Below are positions 31,115 to 43,302 of a stretch of DNA of 64,000 bases, piece after piece. Source of the DNA: Mycosarcoma maydis (taxonomy: Eukaryota; Basidiomycota; Ustilaginomycetes; Ustilaginales). The stretch lies in assembly GCF_000328475.2 (NCBI RefSeq), contig NC_026480.1:496001-560000 (forward strand), given 5' to 3'. The position numbers and the translations under genes were made by a program. Position 1 is the stretch's first letter. Each line of letters opens with the position of its first letter. Under the pieces are notes generated by a model, which did not search any database, had not been told where the DNA came from, and saw nothing but the letters and a program-made list of their open reading frames with translations.

Positions 31115-32900
31115 GCAATGAGGTCCGAAGCGGGCATGTGTAGCTTGACTAGAGAGCAGTGCATGGGTCGTTGCGACGTGTGGGTAAAGGAGGCTATATG
31201 TATAATGTATGCCCGTCAATGTAAGACTTGGACGGGCCAGCCGAGTCGTGAAGTGGGAACAGGCAAAAAGCAAGCCAATTCGTGATTGGCAAGATGCAAA
31301 TCTTCTTCTTAATCTGGGTGGCAAGGCTTCTGTGGCTGCGAATGGTTGCAGTTTGCTTCGACTCTTGCAGCTCGACAAAGCGATGTTCTCCTTCAAGTGG
31401 AGGGAGGGATTCACGATTGGCGCACATCACATCCGTCTTCGGCTATCAACCCGAAAATTTCTCAGGCACGCCGTTTCGGACCTCGTCCATCTCATTCACA
31501 ACTGTGTCACTGTGACAGTCGTCGTCAGAAACTGTTGTCAGACTTTTGGCTTTTGCTTGCGTCTTTGTCGGAGTTTGCTCTGGCGGCGGACGCGAGATAA
31601 TCACATCGGCGACTCGTGATTGATGCACACGCCGTTTGATAGACTCAAGGGTAGACAATCACGAATGCGTTGCCCAAAAAATACTCCTCGAGACACTCAC
31701 GACTCTTTACTTTGTCATGGCGCAGCCGCGACTGACCGTCACCTTCTAGCAGCTCCAGCAGCTCTTTCGAGCTTATCGCCGTGCTTGAGGCGCGCGGGTC
31801 GCTATACAGTGGTTCGACGCCAAGGATGATAATCGTGAATCGTGAATGTGTTCTCGATGATTCACCTGAGGCTGGCCAGTTGTACAATAATCAGCTCATT
31901 TTTCGCACATCGGGCTGACATTCGAGGCCATGATGCGTATGAATTGTAATACCCTTCACTTGGTCAGTTCACACAACAGCTCTGGAGCCGAACCAGATGC
32001 TATCATGCCACGGCTGTGTGGCAGATCTGTAAAAACCCGCGGACAACAACTCGGGATGGCGGAGGCGTTGCAACCTGGAATTTGTCATTCAAGATTGGAT
32101 GACAAGCGATTTTGTCACTGCGCAAAACGAATGTCACACGAGTGCCGAAGCTGGTAACAATCGTGAACGAACTTTAGTACTACATCGCCGATTTGGATGC
32201 CAAGAGAGAGACAAGCCAGATCTGCAAGTTGGGTTTGTATGCGATGTGCAGATCCGCCGATGCAAAGCAGCGAACACAAGAAGAGGTGAGCTAAGGCTGC
32301 AGCTTGAGCAGCCATTCGTGATTCGTAATTCGGAATTCACAATTGCGATTTGTGTCCAAAGCCATCTAGAGCATCCACTCGTGATTTCGAAACGCATTCG
32401 ACCAACCAAACCGGCTTTGTTTGTATGTTCAGCGACACGGTACAGAGCACGCCAGCCACAGACTCGAATTCAAGCGTAGAGCCCGAGATCCAAGGAGCAG
32501 CCGACGGCGCTGAGGAGCAACTGTGATATACAGAACGAAAAGAGATCACGTGTTATAGTTATGCTCTGGAATCATGTTGGCTAACCCACTTTGCTCCACA
32601 TTCGTGATTCACGATTTCGCCCAAATTTGGCGCCTGCAGCTGTCAGCCGCTGTCAGGGTCTCGCTTCTCGCACGGCCCAGTCGACGCAGATCGGTGGCTT
32701 GGTCATCTGGGCTACCGTGTTCTTCTAGACGGATGACCAGCTACGTTGTGACTGACTGTCGAGCTGAAACACCTGTGTCTGACCAGCGTTGATCTGAGAT
32801 CAACAGCACAAGCGTGTCCCCTGTGCTTCCATCACCAGCACCTCATCTCGATAATCTCTACCAGACGCGTCCCTTTGCGCTTCCCGCTGGTCCGGTCGTG
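31115..32900. promoter_or_regulatory. Divergent spacer between the DUF4336 and ATP-grasp genes
   Basis: About 1.8 kb. Heptamer copies occur at about 31658, 31832-31849 and 32315-32333, with an exact palindrome TCGTGATTCACGA at 32602-32614. Short ORFs only; nothing convincing. Confidence 0.45.
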
Positions 32901-34874
32901 ATGGCGCAACAGCTTCCGAATCGACTCCAGTCGACGCTCTCAACACTGCTGCTGTTGGGACTGTCACTTGTTCTAGCACCTGTGTCTTTCCTCGTATCGC
33001 TATCGTTCTGGCTCACGCATGCTGGAATCCAGCAAAGTGTTCAGAATGTCGATCAATCGCAGTCGTCCGCGGCTCTTCCGAATGGTCCTCGCCTGGCTCC
33101 GAAGGTTCCGCGCACAGTGCTAGTCAATGGGGCGCGCATGCAAAAGTCGCTCGCCATCTGCCGTACCTTCGCTCGCAACGGTTGGAAGGTTGTCCTTGTC
33201 GAAGAACAGGGCTGGGGGAACCTTGCCGCCGCCCGCTTCTCCAACTCGGTATCTACCTTCCACCTGCTGCCATCATCATCGCTAGCTGCCGACAAACGCT
33301 CGCGTCATCAAGTTACTCCCTACATCGAAGCACTGGTGCGCATAGCACTGAGGGAAAAAGTCGACCTCTTCTTTCCTTGTTCTGGAGCCGGCAGCACAGG
33401 TCAAGATGCTATCGCTGGCCAGATCCTGCTCGAAAGAACCAATGGACGAGTTCGCAGTTTGATTCAGACGCCTGAGCTGGTCGAGGCACTGCACGAAAAG
33501 GATCGCTTCATCTCTCTTCTGCAGCGTCTCGAGATGGCTGCACCGCGAAGCGAGATCGTCTTTTCCGTCGATGATGCCTTGGCAAAGCTGCAAAGCGACG
33601 GGTATCCCCGATCGATCCTCAAGTGCGCTGCAGAGCTGGACGACATCGGCAGAGCCGACATGACGCTATATCCGCTGTTCAGTTCAAAGACGTACGAGCC
33701 GGACTGGGAGAGCACACGCAAGCGGCTTTCTAGCCTTTCCATCCCGCTCTGTGCACGCACGCCTTACATCTTGCAAGAATTCATCGGCGATCGAATCGAC
33801 AAAGCCCAGCTCGACGGCAGCGACAGCAGCGACAGCAACATCATACGGTCCTCGGAATGGTGTACGCACGCCACCGTGGTTGATGGAAAGTTGACAGCCT
33901 TCGTTTGCTGCCCGAGCAACGATATGCTCATGACCTATCATCCAGCATCTCATACTATAGTGGGCGAGCTGGCGTTGCGATGGACGTCGATATTCTTGTA
34001 TCGGCTCGAGAAGCTCGGTGTTTCATCCGACTCCAAATCTGCGCTCCCGTCAAGTACTCTGACCAGGGACATACAGTGGAATCGAGACACGCTCGTTGGC
34101 AGGCACGCTGCCGCGGAAGCGGGTATCACGGGCCAATTCAGCATGGACTTTATCTACCAACCTGCTACCTCGAGCGAGGCTGAGAGGTTGGTGGCGATCG
34201 AATGCAATCCGCGTGTGCACACTGCCATCTGCTTGCTGGTCAACAACGTGCGGCTAGGCGAAGCGCTGGTTCCGGCGTCCATGTCAAGCAAAGGTAGTTC
34301 TGGCGAGCCAGCTATTCAGGTGGATGCAGTCGACGAGATCACGTATCTGTCGTATCTCTCTCTGCCCGTCATGGAGAGTGCTCCTGATGCGATGCTGTCG
34401 ACGCAAGCCGAGTTTCAAGTGCTCAGCTCGCTGCCTCCTTCCTGGGCGTCTTCGCGTGTTCGGTTCTATCACTCGAAACAGCTGCTTCAACGTGCTTACT
34501 CTGCCGCTGACCTCTCGCTGCCCGTCAGCTGGATCGGGCACGACCTACCAGCTCGCATCCTTCCGTCTACCCGCCTGCTCCACCATCCTTGGCTGCAAAG
34601 CGCGATGAAAGCCATCCACCCTCTCTGGTGCGCCACTACGCCCAGTGCGAACTCGATCAGCATTCCAACCTCTACTGGCATCGTCACATTCGACCTAGCA
34701 GCTTCAGCCATCTTGCCCCCACTCACCGATCCGAGCTTTGCAAAAGACGATCCTTGGCCGTTGTTCGCACTGTACCATCTGCAATGGCCTCACCTGCTCC
34801 TCTGGCAGCTCGCCGTCAGGCGCAACAAGTGGAGCAGAATCAACGTCTCCACCGCACGCATCTTTGAGTGTTGA
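32901..34874 (+). CDS. ATP-grasp enzyme, membrane-anchored, MysC-like
   Basis: 657 aa from MAQQLPNRLQSTL. A hydrophobic N-terminus (about residue 12-40) suggests one membrane anchor. The catalytic part begins RTVLVNGARMQKSLAICRTF (a Rossmann-like pre-ATP-grasp domain), with ARFSNSVSTFHLLP and KVDLFFPCSGAGS. The ATP-grasp lysine lies in SILKCAAELDD, the hinge in YILQEFIGDR, and the metal-binding Glu/Asn in VAIECNPRVHTA. This order resembles the MysC enzyme that joins 4-deoxygadusol to glycine in mycosporine biosynthesis, and related uncharacterised fungal proteins. The ATP-grasp fold is clear; the substrate is inferred, helped by the cyclase gene 22 kb away. The C-terminal ~200 residues have no recognised domain. 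Confidence 0.75.
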   Translation: MAQQLPNRLQSTLSTLLLLGLSLVLAPVSFLVSLSFWLTHAGIQQSVQNVDQSQSSAALPNGPRLAPKVPRTVLVNGARMQKSLAICRTFARNGWKVVLVEEQGWGNLAAARFSNSVSTFHLLPSSSLAADKRSRHQVTPYIEALVRIALREKVDLFFPCSGAGSTGQDAIAGQILLERTNGRVRSLIQTPELVEALHEKDRFISLLQRLEMAAPRSEIVFSVDDALAKLQSDGYPRSILKCAAELDDIGRADMTLYPLFSSKTYEPDWESTRKRLSSLSIPLCARTPYILQEFIGDRIDKAQLDGSDSSDSNIIRSSEWCTHATVVDGKLTAFVCCPSNDMLMTYHPASHTIVGELALRWTSIFLYRLEKLGVSSDSKSALPSSTLTRDIQWNRDTLVGRHAAAEAGITGQFSMDFIYQPATSSEAERLVAIECNPRVHTAICLLVNNVRLGEALVPASMSSKGSSGEPAIQVDAVDEITYLSYLSLPVMESAPDAMLSTQAEFQVLSSLPPSWASSRVRFYHSKQLLQRAYSAADLSLPVSWIGHDLPARILPSTRLLHHPWLQSAMKAIHPLWCATTPSANSISIPTSTGIVTFDLAASAILPPLTDPSFAKDDPWPLFALYHLQWPHLLLWQLAVRRNKWSRINVSTARIFEC

Positions 34875-34988
34875 ACATCGACGAGACGTCTATCGTTAAG
34901 CTAACCACACTCTGACTCACGTCTGGTAGATGAACCAAATGTCAGGTTGCAATTTACAAAATGGAAACATTCACGAGTGCTCGGTACT

Positions 34989-37900
34989 TCAAGCGTCGCT
35001 CTTCCTCTCGCTGCCTGTGGAGAGCTGCGACAAGGCGTATAGCGCACCTGGTCTGTCAGCGCTGGTACCAGAGCTGCTGTTGCTGCCCTGTCGACTCTTT
35101 GCTTGCCTCCTGCTCAATTCATCTTCGCCTGCTGCTTGTTGAAAGATACCTCTCGCGTACTCCTTGGCCAACTCATCCCTCTCACTCTCCTCCTTCTCCA
35201 CCTGCAGCAACTGCGCCAGCACCCTCCTGTAAAACCGCTCTAATTCATCCCGGTCCGAGCAGAAGCGTGTGAGTTCCAACCTCAGCTTATCCGCCTCGGC
35301 CGCTTCCACGACACCTTGCTGCTGCTGCTGTTGCTGCTGCTGAGCATGTCGAGGATCGCGGTGCTGATGTCGCTGCGACAATGCATGCGTATGACTGTTG
35401 TATAGCCGGTTGTTGAGCCACAAGAATCCATCGAGCCCACCAAGCACTTGCACGAACGCTACACCGGATCGATGCACGAACTGGCTGAACTCGAACGTGT
35501 TCGGACGACTGCTGTATGTGATCTCGACATCCTTGGGATATCGTGCGCTCGCCTCTTGATCCAATACAAATCCGAACCGGCGCAGCAAGGCGTATTCAAA
35601 CCACAGCTCCGGCAGCGTCCCGCGCGGAAGCTTGGAGCGATATGTCGCCGGGCTCGGCGGGGGCAAAGAAAGCTCGATCTGCACGGGCGCTTGAAACGGA
35701 TTGTGCAGAGACACATCCTTGATCTGCCCAATGGGCGCCTCAATCAGCCGCAACCCGTACCGCTCCAACGTGCGCGTCCACGACTGCACCGCATCCTCGA
35801 TGAACCGCGCCGAAGTCGACAGCCAATGGATCTGGAAATTGAACCCATTCGCTGGATTGTGCGCAATATCGTGGTGCAGAAACGCCACCTCGGCTCGGTC
35901 CGAACGTCGACCGGGATCAACGTCGATGACCAGACTTCGTGACAGTTGCACCTTCTTCTTCTTCTTTCCTCCGCCGCCGCCGGCGGTGTGGCTGGAAGAC
36001 ATGGTTAGCGACGGTGGATGCGCAAGGTGCAGCGACGAGCTGCGAGAGTGTCGGCCCGCAGAAGAGCGAGAGCTCGTGCTCGTCGTTCCCGCTACTGCAA
36101 CAGCGTTCTTTTCGCTAACGACTTCTCCGCCAGAGACACCTCGAGTCTCGCCCGTGTTCGATCCAGCATACTGACCGCTGGAATGCACCAGTGGCCTGCT
36201 CAAGCTTTCTTTTTCCGCAAAAGATCCACGCTGACTATCCGTTCCCCTGAACCAACCTTTGGGCCCCCGAGTTCCGGCGTACTCGCTCTTGAGCCGGTAG
36301 AAGTAATGGCCATCCAAGAACCCATGTGACTTGTGCACGTGTTCGAACAAGCCATCTTGCATCAACCTGATCCCCCAGTCGACAGCTTCCTCTCGAGACC
36401 GCACGTCAGTATATTCAATGCACATCCACGAAACCATGTCTGCACCCGTAAAGGTGTCCGAGTACAGCATGCGGTGCCAGATCCTATCGTTGATCACCAG
36501 CCCACCGGAACGCATGTCGCGTGACACCGCCTCGAGCGCGCGGCCGCTGATCGTCTTATTCAGACGTTTCTTTGACGATGCCGACTGCGCCCGTTGCTTG
36601 GCATTTTCTTCAGCGAGCTGCTTCATGAAGTCGTCGTCTTGCAGTGACATGGCCGGATCGAGCGAAGTGGGCAAGAACCTCTGAACGTGCGTCTGTTCAC
36701 GTTCCTCTTTGCTCCTGACAAACCTTGCGCGATGGAAGAGCTCGGCCAACTTGTCCGTCCCGATCAGCCGAATCTCCTCATCATTCAGATCTTCTCCCGT
36801 CGGCGCCCTCATCGGCGGAGGTGACCCCTCGGATGGCACCAACACGAACCGCGTGCGCCAGTATCTCAACGACTCGACGAACTTCTCATCCACGTAGCCG
36901 GCGATCAACGAATCCAGGTAGGTCCAGTTGTAGCTCGCCGAGTCAGGATAGACGAAGCGCGCCTTCACTGTCTGATAGCCAGGCAAATGTCGTGGCCAGA
37001 TACAGCACTCGTAGTCGATGGGATCCGTCGAATAGTTGGTGTTGCGAACATAGCGCTTGACGTTGATCGCTGACGTGGATCGGTCGTAAGAGATGCGGTG
37101 AATCTGGTTGGTCACGCTGAGAAAGATCGGGTTACCCGTCGCGAGGTTGCCTGGCTGAAGCAACTCGGATGGCCATCGTAATGTAAAGTGTTTGGGATCG
37201 ACGAGCTTGCGACTCGAAACAGCTCGTGTCTGCTTGCTGGCTGGCACAATGAACTGATAACCCTGTGCCAAGCGGTGATACGCCATCTCTCGAAGAACAG
37301 CTAGAGCTGGATGGGTGGAGCTCGATTTCTTAAGCAAGAACGAAGCTGTCTCTGCCGAAATCGATGTGGTGTGAGGATGCTCGCTCCACATGGCGGCCAA
37401 ATCGCTCTCTGTCGGCAGGTAGAGCGTAGTAAGAGGCAAACATGCTGGCGTCGTCATTGATCGCCACTTGACAGCATGGTGGTTCAACCGTCTCGGGAAC
37501 AGATGCTGCCATCGGAGCAGCTGTGTGGCTGCGCCCTTGAGGTTCTTGCTTGGATTCGAAGGGTTGACCAACGTCTGCTTCTCAACCTGCGCTCGTTGCG
37601 CGTATCGCTGTCGAGCTTCCTCTTCCTCCAGCTGCTGCTCATACGCTTCTTGATCACGCAAGAGCTTCGCTTCTGTCTCCAGCTCTTGTCTCGACCGAGG
37701 CGTTTGCTGGGCAGGGATCTTGATAGGCGCAGGACTTGACGCCTCGTGCACCGAAAGCAGCGAAGAAGTGCGGGACATTCGTCCGGGGATGGGAGGTCTT
37801 CGCGCAGGACTGGTGGGTTTACTTGATCCACCCGCCTGCTGACGCAGCTGTGCACTCAACACCTCCTGCATGCTGCGCGTGGCGGGCGTCGAAAAATCTT

Positions 37901-40592
37901 TCGCGCCTTGACCGCCGTCAAAGTCGCCTGAACGTTCCGAGCTTGCGGACCGTGACGATGTCGAGCCGGTCAACGTCTTCCACAGCCAGCTGTAGCCTTT
38001 CGCTTTCAACTGCGCCGGCGATCTTAATGAGCTCACACTGTCATCAGCCTCGTTGTACTGTTTCGCCGCCGCAGCATCCAGCTCCTGCTCATCAAACGTA
38101 TGCGAGGTGGCAGAAAGCAGCGCATCGGTAGATGCGACGATCGCCATAGCTTTGCCGATCGGCTCCATGGGCATAAAGCCTCTCGAAAACGTGTTGACTG
38201 ATCGGATCGATCCTGCTCGCGATTTTGGCTTGGTGGTGGAGGTCACAATATGCGAAATGGGTCTCGCCAGCGGGGGTCTCGCCAGAGGCTCATCGAGCAC
38301 GTTGAAACGCGGCTTCTCAGGCGAAGGCGGTGCCGAGGCATCTTGGTCCGCCTCGTCCTCGCGCAAAGATGCTTCTCGGCCCAGCTTGGACAACCGCGTT
38401 TGCTGAACGGGCGGTCGACTGGCACCAGCTTTGCCGGGCGATATGGAGGAAGCAGCCGAATTGGCATTCGTCGTCGGTATGCCACCATATCCTGAGCTTG
38501 GATTGCGACGCAAGCCAGGTCGATGCATGTCGCTCGTCACTGGGCTGTCGATAAACCCGCTTGTGCCTGCAGCTGCATTGAGCAGCCTGTAGGGATTGGG
38601 CTTGAGGTATGGCGAGACATTGCGGAACACATCTGCGTCGAATCGCTCTCTAGCAATGCGTCTCTGCTGTTTGGGCGAAAGGCCGACGAGCGCCAGATCC
38701 GACACTTCGCTATTGCGAGGTTCAGAGTGAAAGCCGGAGCTTGATGGTCCGACATGACGAGGGAGGTAGAAGGAAGAATGAAGCGACGAAGCCTTGTTGA
38801 CGGGCTTGAGGTCCAGATACGGGATAGCAATGTCAGAGATCTGGTTCTCCATAAAGCCCATCATCTGCACGTCGTACATCTTGCAACGAGGCACGAAGCG
38901 ATCGGCGCGGAAAGGTTTGTCCTGCTGTAAATTGTAGAAGCTGCAATCGATCCAATGTGGCATGGAGTAGAAGTCGTCTTCTTCTTCCACCGGCTTTCTG
39001 GAATCAAAGTAGAGCGGGTCGGGAGGATTGGCTGGAGTCGAATTTACTGCAGCCAGACGTGAGGAGGAGTGGCGAGACAGCAAAGCAGGCTGACCAGGCC
39101 GGTGGACGGTCATGCCTGGGCCGGCACCAGGACCGGTTCGGCGCTGAGAACGGTTGTGGGCTGCGGCTTGACTCTGCTTGAGCTCGCTCGGATCTGGATA
39201 ATGTGACTTGAAGTGGAACAAGGGCACCGAATGCAGAGGCATCTTTGTAAGGCAGACGAGATCCAAGCCGGTACCATTCTCGATCATGCGCTCGGTTGTG
39301 ATACGTAGCAGCTTCTTGTCGACGTCGAAGTGACCCGTTCCAGCAGTAAGAAAGACCATGGATAAGCCGGTGCGGTTGAGATCTCGATCGATGTAGTGCT
39401 CGTCGAACGGGTTGAGCGCCAAGTTGATGGCTTCGAGTAGATTGCCTTCGTACGAGGACGAGATGCGGCCGGCCATGTGGACACGGTCGCGAATAAGATC
39501 GGCGTGCAGTTCTTCGTGCGACGCAGCTGGACCAGAGATGGGTCGACGTATGAGCAAGATATCATGCTGGAAGCGGAAGAATTCTTCTTTGAGCGTAGTC
39601 ATGACGGCATCCCAATTGCAATTGGATTCGAGATCGACCACCACTTTGTAGTAGTCGATATAGTACTTTCCTCGAGCATCTTGACGAATCGGACCTTCGA
39701 GCATGTGGATCTCCGATTCGTCGTAGTGGACACGAGCAAAGAGAATCACCGTCAAGATGTGGTTGGTGGGGACGGCTCTCCAGCGCCTGAGCAGCTCCGG
39801 GATGAAACCTTGGAGCGCCTTTTCGTAGTAGATCTCGCCATCTTCGTCAAACTCCCACATCTCTCTCGACAACTGGATGAAGAGATTGTACTTTGCCGAC
39901 TCTGACCTGAAGATGGCCTTTGTTGAGGCGGATACATAGCCACTGGTGACTTTCTTTTCCTTGATAAAGATGCGACCAATCGTGGCTCTCACGCTGCCGG
40001 CCAGGGTGACTTTTTGGCCACAGTAGACGCAGGTATCTTCGAGATTCTGAAAGACTCTCCACATCTCTGCACGGCCGACATACTGATCCCTGAAATAAAG
40101 CTCGACATGGTCGATGGTGAAGTCATCCTTGGTCACGCGGGTGAGTATGGCTTCTGCCCGATTATAAAAGCCGTAGTTGTTGGCTATGTTTTTGGATACG
40201 CTGATCTGAAGCTGGGGCTGACGGGCGACAAAGTCGGCATCAGCTGTTGCCTGAGCAGCACGAAAGACAAAGGTGGCCTTGGTGGAGAACTTGCAGCGTC
40301 GATCTTTTGGGCCGAAAGGAATGCTGTTGTGGGGTAATCTGGAACCAGCTGGCAAGGTGAGCTGAAGAAGATCGGATTCGGCAAGGCGAGGGAGAGAGTA
40401 CTCTGGATTCAAGACGACCTCATTGCGTGAAAAGTTGGGTGGATCGTGAGTCCATAGGGTGATGGGACGCTCGTTGATCTGCGGACGCTGCTGGTGTGTG
40501 GAAGATGAAGAGGAATGGCGACGGTCGCTTGCAGTGCTGAAGCGATCTACGCTGAGCGATGTCGCTCTGCTGGAAGCAAACTGGGGTGCCAT
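34989..40592 (-). CDS. IML1: Iml1 (DEPDC5), GATOR1/SEACIT subunit
   Basis: 1867 aa in one exon. Family landmarks include [20 protein letters not shown] near 42-61, [40 protein letters not shown], the phrase [20 protein letters not shown], and a DEP domain near 1390-1465 ([40 protein letters not shown]). Low-complexity linkers and a Gln tract (CAG/CTG repeat at about 35315-35343) lie between and after. With Npr2 and Npr3 it acts as the GTPase-activating complex on Gtr1/RagA that shuts down TORC1 when amino acids are scarce, at the vacuole. The 3' end is about 115 bp from the convergent ATP-grasp gene. Confidence 0.93.
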
Positions 40593-41390
40593 TCTGACTC
40601 GATCGAGCTAGGTACAGCCGAAATTGACACCGCAGCCTGTAGGAATGTGATCAGCTAGTGACTGTGTAGATGATTCGACGTGCTCAGCCGAAGGGAGATC
40701 CAGGTGTGAAGCATGACGATGATGTTGAGAACAGATGTGGGTGTGGTCGTCGAGTTCAGAGTGATAAAAGCTCAGTCGAACGAGTAGACGAGTCACGAGT
40801 GAGGCGCTGGCGTGATTGTATGCAGTTGAGGCTCGGCTGCCACCGACGCCATTCGGCGACCTTCCGAAAGCAGTTCGGATTTGGAGGTTTTGGGCGTGTT
40901 CGCTTGTGCCTGCGACTCGGCAGTCGAAACGTCCCCGCTCAGGTAACAATCACGAATGCTTCCAAAGACCAACTTTGCTTGAGCACAAAGTTGTGGGAAA
41001 GTGTGTATGGCCGAGCTGAGCCTGATTACGAGAATACTCGTGTTCGGCCTGATTCACGATTCACGATTCGTGGTTGTGACCAGTCATGGGTCACTGAGTG
41101 CGGGATCCCACGGTGGAGCGGCTGCAACTCGACTCGGAATTTCCGAGAGAGGATCGGCGAGATTCCCGATTGGTAATACACCCAAATCACAAATGTCCCG
41201 ATCAAGTAGTCACATCTTCACGCACACGCATTCGTGATTGCTTTCGCGCCCAGGTTGAGTCTCAGCTGAGTGTCTGTCTGAGAGCACAGAGCTGTTGAGC
41301 AAAGAAGGAATCTTTTGCTCGACGTCGTCTTGTTTGCCCAATCGCTCCTCGTCATCAGCATCCCTTTCTAGAAAGCGGCGCTCTCTCAAT
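40593..41390. promoter_or_regulatory. Divergent promoter of IML1 and AUR1
   Basis: About 800 bp. It contains heptamer array TCACGATTCACGATTCGTGG within 41051-41073 and further half-sites at about 40950 and 41232. No gene seen. Confidence 0.5.
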
Positions 41391-42884
41391 ATGGCGATAG
41401 CCTACTCGAATGCGAGGTCCACCTCGTCCTCGCAAGAGCCACGCATCGCACCCGGCGCCCCAGACTCTTCATACAATGGCGCGACCGTCTTGCAGCTCCC
41501 ACCGAATGCACGACGCTACCTCCCTTCCTGGCTCCACTACCTCCTCTCTCGCATACTGGCGGCTGCCAGCCGCTTATCCTTCTCCACCTCGATCCGTGAA
41601 AACCTCGACCGATTGCGCGCATGGTCGCCCAGCAAAGGCGAACGCTTCAAGTACGGCTTCTTGCTCTTCGTCGCGCTCTTCTGCCTGTATATCATGGAGA
41701 CGCCCGCATTTCCGTACAAGCTCACCATTCCGGCGCTCTACACTGCGACGCTATTGTTTCCTGTGACCTCGCAATTCTTCTTGCCAGCAGCACCCATCTT
41801 TGCTTGGCTCATCTTGTTCTACTCGTGCAAGTTCATCCCAGCCTCTCTGCGGCCACACATCTGGGTCTCGGTGCTTCCGACGCTCGAGACGATCTGGTAT
41901 GGTGCCAACATTTCGGATATTCTGACGCAATTCGGTCACCCGATACTCGACATCTTGGCCTGGGTACCGTACGGTGTGATTCATTTCGCAGCGCCCTTCT
42001 TTGTGGCCGCCTTTCTGTTTGTGTTTGCTCCACCGTCAAGCGTCAAGGTGTTTGCGCAGGCGTTTGGCTTCATGATGCTGATCGGGGTGATGATCCAGAT
42101 CGTGTTTCCGTGCGCTCCTCCGTGGTACGAGCTGCGTGAAGGCTTGACGCCCGCCCACTATGGTATGCGAGGCTCTCCAGCTGGGCTCGCTAGGATCGAC
42201 GCGCTCTTCCATTCTCACGGCTATACGCTCACGTTTACGGGAGCACCAGTGGTGTTCGGTGCGTTTCCATCGCTACATGCCGGCAACGCGACACTCAAGG
42301 CGCTGTTCTGCAGCTACTTCTTCCCCGTCGTTCTGCAGATCGGCCGTTTGAGACTCGATGCCAGGGTCCTCTACTGGACGTATTGTTTCTGGCTCTACTG
42401 GTGTACAATGTACTTGATGCACCACTACCTCATCGATCTCGTCGCTGGCGCTTGTTTGGCCACGTTTAGCTTTTACTATTTTCTCACCGACGAACTTCGC
42501 GAGGCCATGGAGCAGCATTATCCCTACCGTAATTCGGCAGCTGCTCCACCCAGTGCGGCTCCACCTAGCAACCGACCCGATCTGGCTTTCGCTTCCACAG
42601 CCACGGCCAGTCAATCCATTGCGCTCGATACGCTGCGCAGCAACGGCGGTGCTCCTTATATCACCGCTCAGGGTGGCGTGAACGGCGATGTGGAATCGCA
42701 AAAAATGACGCCCGAGGTCATCTTTTCCATCGACGATTCAGCTGCGGATTCGGGCGATATCGCGGGATCGTCGGCGGACGACGACAAAAGGAGGAAGGAC
42801 GCCGCGGCTCTGTTGGCAAGAACCAAGTCGCCCGTTCAGAGGGTCAGGTCGCCTGCGGTTGCCAGGAACGATGAAAACGCATGA
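41391..42884 (+). CDS. AUR1: Inositol phosphorylceramide synthase catalytic subunit
   Basis: 497 aa from MAIAYSNARSTSSSQ. Several membrane helices lie between residues 88 and 370. The PAP2-like active site is intact: FGAFPSLHAG with His296, and HHYLIDLVAG with His345 and Asp349, matching the His-His-Asp triad of yeast Aur1. The extended motif PCAPPWYELREGLTPAHYGM near 240-259 is also typical of the family. It transfers phosphoinositol from PI to ceramide in the Golgi and is the target of aureobasidin A. The C-terminal ~120 residues are soluble and low-complexity. In-frame sequence upstream to 41295 has no Met and is probably leader. Confidence 0.95.
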   Translation: MAIAYSNARSTSSSQEPRIAPGAPDSSYNGATVLQLPPNARRYLPSWLHYLLSRILAAASRLSFSTSIRENLDRLRAWSPSKGERFKYGFLLFVALFCLYIMETPAFPYKLTIPALYTATLLFPVTSQFFLPAAPIFAWLILFYSCKFIPASLRPHIWVSVLPTLETIWYGANISDILTQFGHPILDILAWVPYGVIHFAAPFFVAAFLFVFAPPSSVKVFAQAFGFMMLIGVMIQIVFPCAPPWYELREGLTPAHYGMRGSPAGLARIDALFHSHGYTLTFTGAPVVFGAFPSLHAGNATLKALFCSYFFPVVLQIGRLRLDARVLYWTYCFWLYWCTMYLMHHYLIDLVAGACLATFSFYYFLTDELREAMEQHYPYRNSAAAPPSAAPPSNRPDLAFASTATASQSIALDTLRSNGGAPYITAQGGVNGDVESQKMTPEVIFSIDDSAADSGDIAGSSADDDKRRKDAAALLARTKSPVQRVRSPAVARNDENA

Positions 42885-43302
42885 CATCCTAGATGAAAGG
42901 AAGACACACACCGGACAGCTTCATGACATGCCCATCTGTACAACTAGACCCCTATACTTGTAACAGAAACGATTCTCAAATAACTTGACTGCACATCTAT
43001 GCATTGTGATTGCCATCATGAATCAGAACAGAAATGCATTCACGATTTACGAAACTTGAACCTTTCGCCCCCGCATATGACGCAACAACGACGCGACAAC
43101 AACGCACCATGGTCGGGCGACTCTCGTCTGATGGGCTTGATCAAGCTTGTTCATGGCCGTCTTTTCATAAATCAACGCGCAAAAGCATAGACATTCACGA
43201 TTGCGACCTTGTTACATGGTGATGGGAAGACTACATTTGCACATGCACAAGTCGAGAAACATGACGATGATTACAAACTGGCTGCGGGGCACGGTTTCGG
43301 GA
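42885..43302. other. Convergent 3' region of AUR1 and the DUF4449 gene
   Basis: About 420 bp. Heptamer-like traces near 43039-43048 and 43193-43202. Nothing else. Confidence 0.4.
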
